Made by a program: the position numbers and the translations under genes. This document shows positions 24,208 to 31,244 of a DNA stretch of 53,385 nt, piece after piece; position 1 is the stretch's first letter; each line of letters starts with the position of its first letter. A model generated the notes under the pieces. That model was not told the DNA's origin. It saw only the letters and a list, made by a program, of their open reading frames with translations, and did not search any database. The stretch is from Nitrospira sp. (lineage in GTDB: Bacteria > Nitrospirota > Nitrospiria > Nitrospirales > Nitrospiraceae): the NCBI GenBank assembly GCA_030692565.1, contig JAUYAO010000030.1, positions 1-53,385 on the forward strand. Direction: 5' to 3'.

Positions 24208-25605
24208 ATGAATCAAATGCGCCTTGCGTTACCCCTCATATTGGTAGCCCTCTTGATAACCGGCACGTCGTGCGTCGGGCCTTCCAAGAAGGAGATAGCA
24301 GAGCTCTCCCGCATACAGAGAGTGACCCTCTACCCTCTGGAAATTACAGATACCCTTTATAACCCGGGAATGGGCTTCGCCGATTTTCATTTCGGATTCG
24401 ACCACCCGCCCGCGCCCGGCACCTATCCGCGCTCGACCGTGGCCTACTTCCGCTGGTCCTGGGCCGACCTCGAACCGGCGGAAGGCCAGTACGCCTTCGA
24501 TCTGATTGATCGCACCATCGAGCTGGCCAAAGCCAAAGGAGAGCGGCTGGCATTCCGCGTCATGTCCGAATATCGTTCCGGGTCTCCGGCCTGGCTGCTG
24601 GCAAAAGGCGTCCCCGCCATTGCCGTCGGCGGCGGCCGCTTCCCCGATTACAACAACCCCATCTTTCTCGACTATCATGAACAACTCATCAAGGCCTTGG
24701 GCGCGCGCTACGGCCGATCGCCGGACATCGATCATGTGGATATCGGATCGATCGGATGCTGGGGCGAATGGAATATGGCTTGCTGCCAAGGTGTAGAACG
24801 ACAGTGCCGACAATACTTTCCTACGGAAGACGCCCAGATCGCGATCACCGATTGGTATTTTAAATATTTCCCGCAGGTCCCGTTAGTCATGCTGCACAAC
24901 GGGCAACTTCTGTATGCCACCGGGCGCGGAGCAGGGTGGCGAGGAGACTGCTTCGGCGACTATGGCTACTTTGGCCCTGACTGGAATCATATGGAGCACG
25001 CCTATCCGCCGGTGCTCCAGGATCCGGTCATTGCCGCCGCATGGACCCGCGGGCCGGTGCAGTTTGAAGTCTGCGGCGTCATGCAGGATTGGGAAGACAA
25101 GGGCTTCGACATCGATCGCATTCTGCAACAAGGGCTGGATTGGCATATCTCCGTCCTGAACGCGAAGTCCTCTCCGGTGCCGGCCCGCTGGCGGCCCAAG
25201 GTCAATGAGTTCCTCAAGAAGATCGGCTATCGGCTGGTGCTGCGAACCCTCAGCCACCCGGCGGAAGTCAGGGTGGGTCCGGCCTGGACGCTTCAGACCG
25301 AATGGGAAAACATCGGCGTAGCACCCGTCTACCGGCCCTGGCCGCTCGCGTTCCGGCTGAGGAATGCGACCGACGATGTCGTCGCCCAATGGACCAGCAA
25401 CGCCGACGTAAAGCAATGGCTGCCAGGCACGCGCTACCAGATTGAGGATACCCTGAGAATCCCTGCCCAGATTGCGTCAGGAATCTATCGGCTGGATGTC
25501 GCCGTCCTGCATGAAACCGGCGGATCAGCGCTCGTCGAGCTCGCGATCGAAGGCAAACGTCCAGACGGCTGGTACGCGCTCTCCACGATCACCATCGATG
25601 AATAA
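24208..25605 (+). CDS. Lipoprotein with DUF4874/DUF4832-type (TIM-barrel, glycosidase-like) fold
   Basis: A 465-residue protein with a probable lipoprotein signal (LALPLILVALLITGTSC, Cys20). The mature part begins with a typical DUF4874 opening, LYNPGMGFADFHF, then YFRWSWADLEPAEGQYAFD and DIGSIGCWGEWN (a candidate acidic active-site strand), and LDWHISVLNAKSSPVPA. The C-terminal 100 residues form a DUF4832-like beta domain (EWENIGVAPVYRPWPLAFRL; IASGIYRLDVAVLHE). Such proteins look like glycoside hydrolases, but activity is mostly unproven. The ATG at 24208 starts the signal peptide; the frame runs open upstream without a credible start. It stands alone between ccm and tRNA-Arg. Carbohydrate-active function is inference. 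Confidence 0.82.
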   Translation: MNQMRLALPLILVALLITGTSCVGPSKKEIAELSRIQRVTLYPLEITDTLYNPGMGFADFHFGFDHPPAPGTYPRSTVAYFRWSWADLEPAEGQYAFDLIDRTIELAKAKGERLAFRVMSEYRSGSPAWLLAKGVPAIAVGGGRFPDYNNPIFLDYHEQLIKALGARYGRSPDIDHVDIGSIGCWGEWNMACCQGVERQCRQYFPTEDAQIAITDWYFKYFPQVPLVMLHNGQLLYATGRGAGWRGDCFGDYGYFGPDWNHMEHAYPPVLQDPVIAAAWTRGPVQFEVCGVMQDWEDKGFDIDRILQQGLDWHISVLNAKSSPVPARWRPKVNEFLKKIGYRLVLRTLSHPAEVRVGPAWTLQTEWENIGVAPVYRPWPLAFRLRNATDDVVAQWTSNADVKQWLPGTRYQIEDTLRIPAQIASGIYRLDVAVLHETGGSALVELAIEGKRPDGWYALSTITIDE

Positions 25606-25645
25606 CCACGGCGCATCGCGATGCCACGCCCCTGGTGGCCTTCGC

Positions 25646-25674
25646 TTGCACCCCTTTCAGAAGTGCGCTAGATT
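25646..25674 (+). promoter_or_regulatory. Probable promoter of tRNA-Arg
   Basis: TTGCAC (25646-25651), a 17-base spacer and TAGATT (25669-25674) sit so that the tRNA 5' end at 25683 lies only 8 bases beyond the -10 box. The hexamer matches are moderate (3 and 4 of 6), but spacing and position are right. Confidence 0.45.
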
Positions 25675-25682
25675 CACGCCAT

Positions 25683-25759
25683 GCCCCCGTAGCTCAGTTG
25701 GATAGAGCAGCGGTTTCCTAAACCGAAGGTCGTACGTTCAATTCGTATCGGGGGCACCA
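25683..25759 (+). tRNA. tRNA-Arg (anticodon CCT)
   Basis: A 77-nt cloverleaf: acceptor stem GCCCCCG/CGGGGGC, D-arm TAGCTCAG, anticodon loop TTCCTAA (CCT, arginine AGG), T-loop GTTCAATTC and encoded CCA. No integrase or direct repeat of its 3' end was seen nearby, so it is not serving as a visible attachment site here. Confidence 0.97.
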
Positions 25760-25807
25760 ACCCACACGTACTCGTTCCACGCGCGTGATCCATTCGAAGG
25801 AGCATCG

Positions 25808-26122
25808 ATGATGGGCAGACTACTGGTTCTTCTTGCCGTGTGCACCTCGCTCTATGGCTGCGCCGAGGCAGTCTATGGAAAATCCGATGAGTCGTGGAAT
25901 ACGTGGATCGGCACCACCAAAGACGACCGGGTGAAAGACCAGGGCATTCCCACACGCTGCCATACGTTCAAATCAGGCGGAGAAGCCTGTGAATGGCCGG
26001 TGACGTGGGCTCCCAACAGTGTGGGCACCATCACCATGACCTTCGACCCCAAAGGCATCGCCTGCCAATGGTCATACAAAGACGCCTATATCGAGAAACG
26101 CAGCGCGCACAAATGTTCGTGA
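25808..26122 (+). CDS. Small cysteine-containing lipoprotein
   Basis: A 104-residue protein with a lipoprotein signal ending SLYGC. The mature part has four further cysteines (TRCHTF, EACEW, IACQW, HKCS), enough for two disulfides, which suits a periplasmic or outer-membrane location. AAGGAG lies five bases before the ATG at 25808 (eight before the adjacent ATG at 25811). It is not a family I recognise. The stretch after it to 26325 (203 bases) shows no gene or clear terminator. Confidence 0.78.
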   Translation: MMGRLLVLLAVCTSLYGCAEAVYGKSDESWNTWIGTTKDDRVKDQGIPTRCHTFKSGGEACEWPVTWAPNSVGTITMTFDPKGIACQWSYKDAYIEKRSAHKCS

Positions 26123-26325
26123 CCGATCCTGCCTGGGCGACTGACCGGACAGCATCATTTTCTGACCGTCCTTGACGAGAAAAGCGCGCTAAGTCGTCGA
26201 CGCCCAAGGCGAAACAGATACACGGCCCGGCGCGCATCAATCTCATTTTGTTCGATCCCTCCTCGGCAGGAATCCCTCGTTTTCTTGCCAGGGTGCGGAC
26301 CCTGGGCTAAGCTTCGTTCAATCGT

Positions 26326-27756
26326 ATGGCACGCACACGCTCCGCAGAGTCTCCCCGCACACGTTCGAAGACCGCCGCGATCGAAGAGATCACGCAGGGG
26401 CTCGCCACCTTTCAGAACATTCTGACCTCGATTGAAGACTTCAGCCGGGAGGGCTTTCCCTATCGCGACGGCGCGCGCGCTAAAGCCGAGTTGCAGATTC
26501 GTGAAACCGTTCGCCGATTGTTCGGCGAGCGCTCTCCGGAATATGAGGCGCACCGCGCGCACAAGCTCAAGATCTCCACTCCGGCTGAAACGACGCAGAG
26601 TGTGCACCTGGTGAAATCATTCATCACGGCGTTGGAACGCAAGAAACTGGAGTTGCAAGGCCTTGCTCCTGCGACGCCGGCGCCTGAGGCCGGACAGACT
26701 CCCGCCGCTTCCGGCCCGCCACAGATGACCTTAGTGCCTCCCGCGACGCCATCGGCACAGATTACGATGGCTCAATCCACGCCGGGGAGTACGCCGCCGG
26801 TCACGATGTCCGTCGCCATCACGACCAATTTGAGCCAGCCAACCGCGCCGCCCCCGCAAACACCTGTGATCACACCGCCTGCGCCGGTTCAACCACCGAC
26901 GCCGGCGATTCCGCCAAGCCATCTTGAGTCGGCTCGCTTTCGCACCATGCCTCCCGATCCACAACCGGCAGCACCAGCACAGGCCCCGGCATCAATACCT
27001 GCGGCCGCGGCCCCAGCCACCAGGCAGGAGCCTATCGCGCCCCTCGCACCAGCACCGACTGCACCGCTCCATGCAATCACTCCTCCTCAGCCACTGGTCG
27101 GAGCCTTCTCCTCCCCATTGGCATCACCGACACCGGCGACCCAGATCTCTTCAAGCGAGAGCTTGCAGAAGCCGCCCGATCAACCCAGCGCACCGGCCGC
27201 ATCCGTCATAGCGCCACCGCCATCTCCGGTCCCCTTGCCACATCCGACTCCGACACCGGCCGCGCCCGCCGTCGTAACACGCAGAGAACCGCCCACGGCG
27301 GATCCGGTCGATGCACTCCGGAAGGTCTGCCTGCGCTTTCACGCCGTAGCCCGGCAACTCCGCTTGCGGAAGGACTATCGCACGACGCTGGAAGTGGAAG
27401 ACGACTACGATCTGCAAGATTTGCTGTGCGCGTTGTTGAAATTGGAATTCGATGAAGTGGGCGCCGATGAATGGACGCCGCCTTACGCCGGCGGCTCGAC
27501 GCGCACGACCCTGCTCTTGAATCGGGACCGCCTTGCCGTGGTCGCCAAGAAAACCCGCTCCGGCCTGACCACCAAGGAGTTGGCCGAGCAGGTTGCCGCC
27601 GACGCCGCCCACTACGCCTCGCGTCACCCCTGTGTCCACTTGTTCTGTTTTATTTACGATCCGGAGGGGCGCATCGGCAGTCCGACGCGGCTCGAAACGG
27701 ACCTAACCAGCGTGAGCGACGCCTTCACTGTGGACGTCCTCGTCGCGCCGAAGTGA
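26326..27756 (+). CDS. Proline-rich linker protein with a catalytically degenerate DpnII/MboI-like nuclease domain
   Basis: A 476-residue soluble protein in three parts. Residues 15-110 form a helical domain (EEITQGLATFQNILTSIEDF; RETVRRLFGERSPEYEAHRA), the kind often seen in front of effector domains in bacterial conflict proteins. Residues 115-325 are a very Pro/Ala/Thr-rich linker. Residues 329-476 match the DpnII-MboI-like restriction endonuclease family: LRFHAVARQLRLRKD, VEDDYDLQDLLCALL, EWTPPYAGGSTR and LFCFIYDPEGRIGSP. As I recall the family, an Asp follows the YAGGSSRM phrase and a Glu sits two residues before the catalytic Lys. Here these are Thr395 and Val406; Lys408 remains. It is therefore probably not a nuclease but a nucleic-acid or protein-binding remnant. 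It is followed after 13 bases by the RAM-domain gene. The domain call and residue losses rest on memory of the family. Confidence 0.78.
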   Translation: MARTRSAESPRTRSKTAAIEEITQGLATFQNILTSIEDFSREGFPYRDGARAKAELQIRETVRRLFGERSPEYEAHRAHKLKISTPAETTQSVHLVKSFITALERKKLELQGLAPATPAPEAGQTPAASGPPQMTLVPPATPSAQITMAQSTPGSTPPVTMSVAITTNLSQPTAPPPQTPVITPPAPVQPPTPAIPPSHLESARFRTMPPDPQPAAPAQAPASIPAAAAPATRQEPIAPLAPAPTAPLHAITPPQPLVGAFSSPLASPTPATQISSSESLQKPPDQPSAPAASVIAPPPSPVPLPHPTPTPAAPAVVTRREPPTADPVDALRKVCLRFHAVARQLRLRKDYRTTLEVEDDYDLQDLLCALLKLEFDEVGADEWTPPYAGGSTRTTLLLNRDRLAVVAKKTRSGLTTKELAEQVAADAAHYASRHPCVHLFCFIYDPEGRIGSPTRLETDLTSVSDAFTVDVLVAPK

Positions 27757-27769
27757 GACCCGAACAACT

Positions 27770-28174
27770 ATGCCAAGAAAACCAAAATCCGTCGCTGCCT
27801 CCTCCGCCCGCGCCACGTCCGTATTGACACCGCCGCAGGGAGTTCGCTACGGTGAGCCGCAGCCCGGTCCACCGGCTATTCCCTTTACGATTCACGCGCC
27901 AAACGCGGGAGCGCCCCTGATGTCCGACCGGGCCTACATCATGATCAATGTGAGTCCCGGATTGACGTCCAGCGTCGTGAAGGCGCTGGGGCAGATCAAA
28001 GCGATCAAGACCATTGATCCTTGTTGGGGAAAACCGGACATCATTGTCGTCGCCGACGTGGCCGATCAGGATGCACTGACACAGCTGGTCCTGAGCAAGA
28101 TTCATGGCATTGAAGGCGTGACGCAAACCGATACGCACCTCGTCTACCGTACACCGGAAAGCAACGCCAAATGA
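27770..28174 (+). CDS. Lrp/AsnC ligand-binding (RAM) domain protein without HTH
   Basis: Residues 51-134 are a stand-alone RAM/AsnC effector domain: AYIMINVSPGLTSSVVKALG, IDPCWGKPDIIVVADVAD and LSKIHGIEGVTQTDTHLVY. RAM domains bind small molecules and oligomerise as beta-alpha-beta sandwiches. No helix-turn-helix is present; the first 50 residues are a Pro/Ala/Ser-rich tail. The start is uncertain: ATG 27770 keeps the 13-base gap to the previous gene but lacks a clear ribosome site, whereas ATG 27920 begins exactly at the domain with GGGAG upstream. Its end overlaps the next gene (ATGA), implying coupling with the lipoprotein. A stress or metabolite sensor is possible. Confidence 0.85.
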   Translation: MPRKPKSVAASSARATSVLTPPQGVRYGEPQPGPPAIPFTIHAPNAGAPLMSDRAYIMINVSPGLTSSVVKALGQIKAIKTIDPCWGKPDIIVVADVADQDALTQLVLSKIHGIEGVTQTDTHLVYRTPESNAK

Positions 28175-28611
28175 TTCTGCGAACAGGCCTCCTCCTCGCA
28201 ACCATAGCGCTGATGATCGGTTGCAGCGGAGCGCCCCATCCCCTTCCGACCGATCTCATCGACACTCGCCTGGCAGCCCCGCTCGATACCGTCAAAACCG
28301 CCCTCACACAGGTCCTCACCGACGGCGGCTACGATGTCGACTGGAAGAATGACTCCACGTTGGAAACCAGCTATCGGGAAGAAATGCATGGCCCCTGGAA
28401 CTGGCTCTATCGCTGGCGCTTCGGCACGATCAAGAGCCGGGTGAATGCGACGGTGACAGCCGCTGATGAGCAGAACACTGCACTCAAGTTGGAAGTGCGG
28501 TCAGAGGGAAAAGACGGGATCTTTACCAGCTGGGATCAGGTTCCCAGCGCGTTGCCCCAAGGTGCCGACAATCAATTGCGGCTCATCAAGAACGTCCTGC
28601 ACTTGCTATAA
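28171..28611 (+). CDS. Small lipoprotein, function unknown
   Basis: A 146-residue protein with a lipoprotein signal (LLLATIALMIGCSG). The mature region starts with a helix (DTVKTALTQVLTDGGYDVDW), then alternating strands (STLETSYREEM; IKSRVNATVTAADEQN; ALKLEVRSEGKDGIF), an alpha-beta pattern like small outer-membrane lipoproteins. The ATG overlaps the RAM gene stop (ATGA). Its stop overlaps the end of the convergent regulator gene by six bases. Confidence 0.82.
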   Translation: MILRTGLLLATIALMIGCSGAPHPLPTDLIDTRLAAPLDTVKTALTQVLTDGGYDVDWKNDSTLETSYREEMHGPWNWLYRWRFGTIKSRVNATVTAADEQNTALKLEVRSEGKDGIFTSWDQVPSALPQGADNQLRLIKNVLHLL

Positions 28612-30021
28612 CTTCTCTGCCGGCTCTTTGTCACCGGCCTCGGGATCGTCCCCCAAATCAAGTCCGAACCGTTCCGCCATCCGGTAGAGTGTCCGGCGGT
28701 CGATGCCCAGGATCTTGGCCGCCTTCACCTTGTTCCCCTTCATTTCCTTCAGGACACGGATCAGATGCCGCTTTTCCACTTCTTCGAGCGTCAGACAGAC
28801 CTCATCCCCTTCAGGCGCTGCGGGGGCTTTCGCGTCCACCTGCGCAGCAGTCCGGATACTTTCCGGCAAATCGTCCGGCGTGACTAAGGGGCCGTGGCTC
28901 AACGACACCGCGCGCTCCACCGCGTTCTCCAGCTCCCGCACATTGCCCGGCCACCGATACTCCTTGAGCAACGCCATCGTTTCCGGCAGAAATCCGCGCA
29001 CCCCTGACGGCGTCCCGCCGACATACTTCTGGAGAAAATGGTGGGCCAGCATCGGAATATCTTCTTTGCGGTCCACCAGCGAAGGCAGGGTTATCCGCAC
29101 TACGTTCAAGCGATAAAACAGATCGTCTCGAAACTTGTCTTCTTTAACGAGTTGCTCCAGATCGCGATTCGTCGCGGCAATGATGCGAACGTCGACTTTG
29201 ACGGACGTCGTGCCTCCCACGCGCCGGACTTCCTGATCCTGCATGACTCGCAGCAGCTTCACTTGCAGCGCCGGCCCGAGTTCGCCGATCTCATCGAGAA
29301 ACAGCGTCCCACCCGTCGCCGCTTCAAACAGGCCGGCCTTCAGTCCCACCGCGCCGGTGAAGGCCCCCTTCTCATGGCCGAACATCTCGGACTCCAGCAG
29401 CGTGTCGGGCAAGGCGCCGCAATTCACCGGAATGAAGGGCTTGTCTCGCCGTGGGCTATTGGCATGAATCGCCCGGGCAATGAGTTCTTTCCCGGTCCCG
29501 CTTTCTCCCTGGAGCAACACGGTGCTGCGGCTCTCCGAGACGCGAGCCACCAGCTTATAGACATCCAGCATGGCCGGACTGCTTCCGACCAATGGAGACC
29601 ACTCTTCTTTTTCTTTCAGTTCCACTCTGAAGCGCTTGTTTTCCCTCACTAATTTGCAATGGTCGAGCGCGCGCTGAACAACGAGCTTTACCTCTTCCTT
29701 TCGAAAGGGCTTGGCCAGATAATCGAAGGCCCCCTGCTTGATTCCCTCGATCGCTCCCTCCAATGATCCGAACGCCGTGAGCAGAACGATGGAAGTATCC
29801 GGGCTGAACCGTTTGAACTCCCGCAAGACAGTCAGTCCATCCACGGTCCCCATGCGAATATCCGTGAGCACGAGGTCGAACACCGTCTGTTGCCCGCGAG
29901 CCAGCGCATCCGTCCCGTTGGAAAAGGACTCCACCTCATGCCCGTCTTTTTTCAAGGCATCGGCCAGCAGTTCGCGGGCCACGGCGTCGTCATCGATCAC
30001 GAGAATCTTTGCTGCCGGCAT
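28606..30021 (-). CDS. Sigma-54-dependent response regulator, NtrC family
   Basis: It activates sigma-54 promoters when phosphorylated. The 471-residue protein has a receiver domain (residues 5-118; acidic DD at 10-11, phosphoacceptor Asp54 in LVLTDIRM, Lys104), an AAA+ domain with Walker A GESGTGKE (172-179), the sigma-54 contact loop GAFTGA (219-224) and Walker [11 protein letters not shown], and a Fis-type HTH near the C-terminus ([20 protein letters not shown]). It lies 8 bases after its histidine kinase. No sigma-54 binding site was found in the window, so its targets are probably elsewhere. Confidence 0.97.
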   Translation of the reverse strand: MPAAKILVIDDDAVARELLADALKKDGHEVESFSNGTDALARGQQTVFDLVLTDIRMGTVDGLTVLREFKRFSPDTSIVLLTAFGSLEGAIEGIKQGAFDYLAKPFRKEEVKLVVQRALDHCKLVRENKRFRVELKEKEEWSPLVGSSPAMLDVYKLVARVSESRSTVLLQGESGTGKELIARAIHANSPRRDKPFIPVNCGALPDTLLESEMFGHEKGAFTGAVGLKAGLFEAATGGTLFLDEIGELGPALQVKLLRVMQDQEVRRVGGTTSVKVDVRIIAATNRDLEQLVKEDKFRDDLFYRLNVVRITLPSLVDRKEDIPMLAHHFLQKYVGGTPSGVRGFLPETMALLKEYRWPGNVRELENAVERAVSLSHGPLVTPDDLPESIRTAAQVDAKAPAAPEGDEVCLTLEEVEKRHLIRVLKEMKGNKVKAAKILGIDRRTLYRMAERFGLDLGDDPEAGDKEPAEKL

Positions 30022-30029
30022 TCCGCCCC

Positions 30030-31184
30030 CTAGATCAGTGATGTGGCTACTGCACTTTGTCCGGGCAACGATATCACAACCCTGGTCCCTTTCCCTACTT
30101 CGCTCTCCAGCGTGAGCGTCCCGCCATGCGCCTGTACGGTTTCTCGACTAATGAACAACCCCAGACCGGTCCCCTTCCCAATCGCCTTCGTCGTAAAGAA
30201 CGGCGTAAACGCTTTCTGGAGATCCTCCTCCGGCATACCCGAGCCCGTATCACTGACGATGATCGTGATCATCGTGGTGAACGTCGCATTCCCCACACGC
30301 AAGCCCACTTCGATCTCTTCTGGTGTGGCCGCTCGACTACCGGCACTGATCGTGACGGTCCCGCCCTCCGACGTCGCCGCGATGGCGTTGGCAAATAGAT
30401 TGACCAGCACTTGATGCAGCTTTTCGGCATCGGCCCAAACCAGCGGCAATGCGTCCCCGAGTTCAACCCGGAGCGCCACCCCCTTCGCTTGAAAGGCCGG
30501 TTCCATCAACGCCGCCACAGGACTCACGACATGGTCGACCGGCAACCAGGTGGGATCGGGCTTCCGCTGCCGGGTCGAGGACAAGAGATCCTGAATAATG
30601 CCGACCACGCGCGTCAGCTGCCCGTCGATCACATCGATGCGCTTCTTCATATCCGGCGTGACCGTCGGCTCTTCCGCCAACGCCTGGACGTGCCAGGCGA
30701 TCGAATGCAACGGCGTGCCCACCTCATGCGCAACCGACGCCACCAGTTGCCCGACGGCCGCGAGCCGTTCAGACCGGTTGAGCTGATCCTTCACGTCGAC
30801 CAACTGCGCATTGGCGCGCAACAGATTTTCCGTTTGCCGGGCCAGCGCGGCGCGGGCCGCTTCTTCCCGGGCCTTCCGTTCCTCCCAGCTCATGCCGATA
30901 TAGGCCACAATCAGCAACACGCCGACGACCACCGTGCGATTGATCACGGCGGATTGAAAGCGGCCCGGCTTCGTCGGCTGAAGAAGCCCGGCATAGGTCG
31001 CTACCACGCAGGCCAACACCGTCACCAGCATCAGCGTCCGATTGCGCAGGATCGCCACAAGGAGAATGGGCAGCACATAGCCGTAGGCGCCGACGACGTT
31101 TGCCGGTGCAAGCTTTTCGATAATGACGATGGTCAGGAAACAGGCGCCGGCAATGCTCAGCACCAGCCAATTGCGGGTCTTCAT
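30030..31184 (-). CDS. Membrane sensor histidine kinase, partner of the NtrC-type regulator
   Basis: A 384-residue kinase. Residues 7-100 contain four or five closely spaced membrane helices with almost no periplasmic loop, so it probably senses within the membrane or via another protein. A short coiled coil (about 101-138) leads to the H-box SVAHEVGTPLHS with phosphoryl His153. The ATP-binding HATPase domain has the N-box (NLFANAIAATSEG), G1 DTGSGM and G2 KGTGLGLFISRE. The HE-V-GTPL box resembles those of NtrB-like kinases paired with NtrC regulators. It follows malQ by 60 bases on the same strand. Confidence 0.95.
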   Translation of the reverse strand: MKTRNWLVLSIAGACFLTIVIIEKLAPANVVGAYGYVLPILLVAILRNRTLMLVTVLACVVATYAGLLQPTKPGRFQSAVINRTVVVGVLLIVAYIGMSWEERKAREEAARAALARQTENLLRANAQLVDVKDQLNRSERLAAVGQLVASVAHEVGTPLHSIAWHVQALAEEPTVTPDMKKRIDVIDGQLTRVVGIIQDLLSSTRQRKPDPTWLPVDHVVSPVAALMEPAFQAKGVALRVELGDALPLVWADAEKLHQVLVNLFANAIAATSEGGTVTISAGSRAATPEEIEVGLRVGNATFTTMITIIVSDTGSGMPEEDLQKAFTPFFTTKAIGKGTGLGLFISRETVQAHGGTLTLESEVGKGTRVVISLPGQSAVATSLI

Positions 31185-31244
31185 CGTGCAGCACTCACTC
31201 CGGTGGAAGGGGCAGAAGGACCGATGCGCGCGCGCCCCTCGTTC

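Noticed and set aside
25683-25800. tRNA-Arg as an attachment site for a genomic island.
   Set aside because: No integrase, no repeated tRNA 3' end and no change of style in the neighbouring genes were found.
27824-27850. TTGACA inside the RAM-domain gene as an internal promoter.
   Set aside because: No good -10 lies at normal spacing (CTACGG/TACGGT only), although it would suit the alternative start at 27920.
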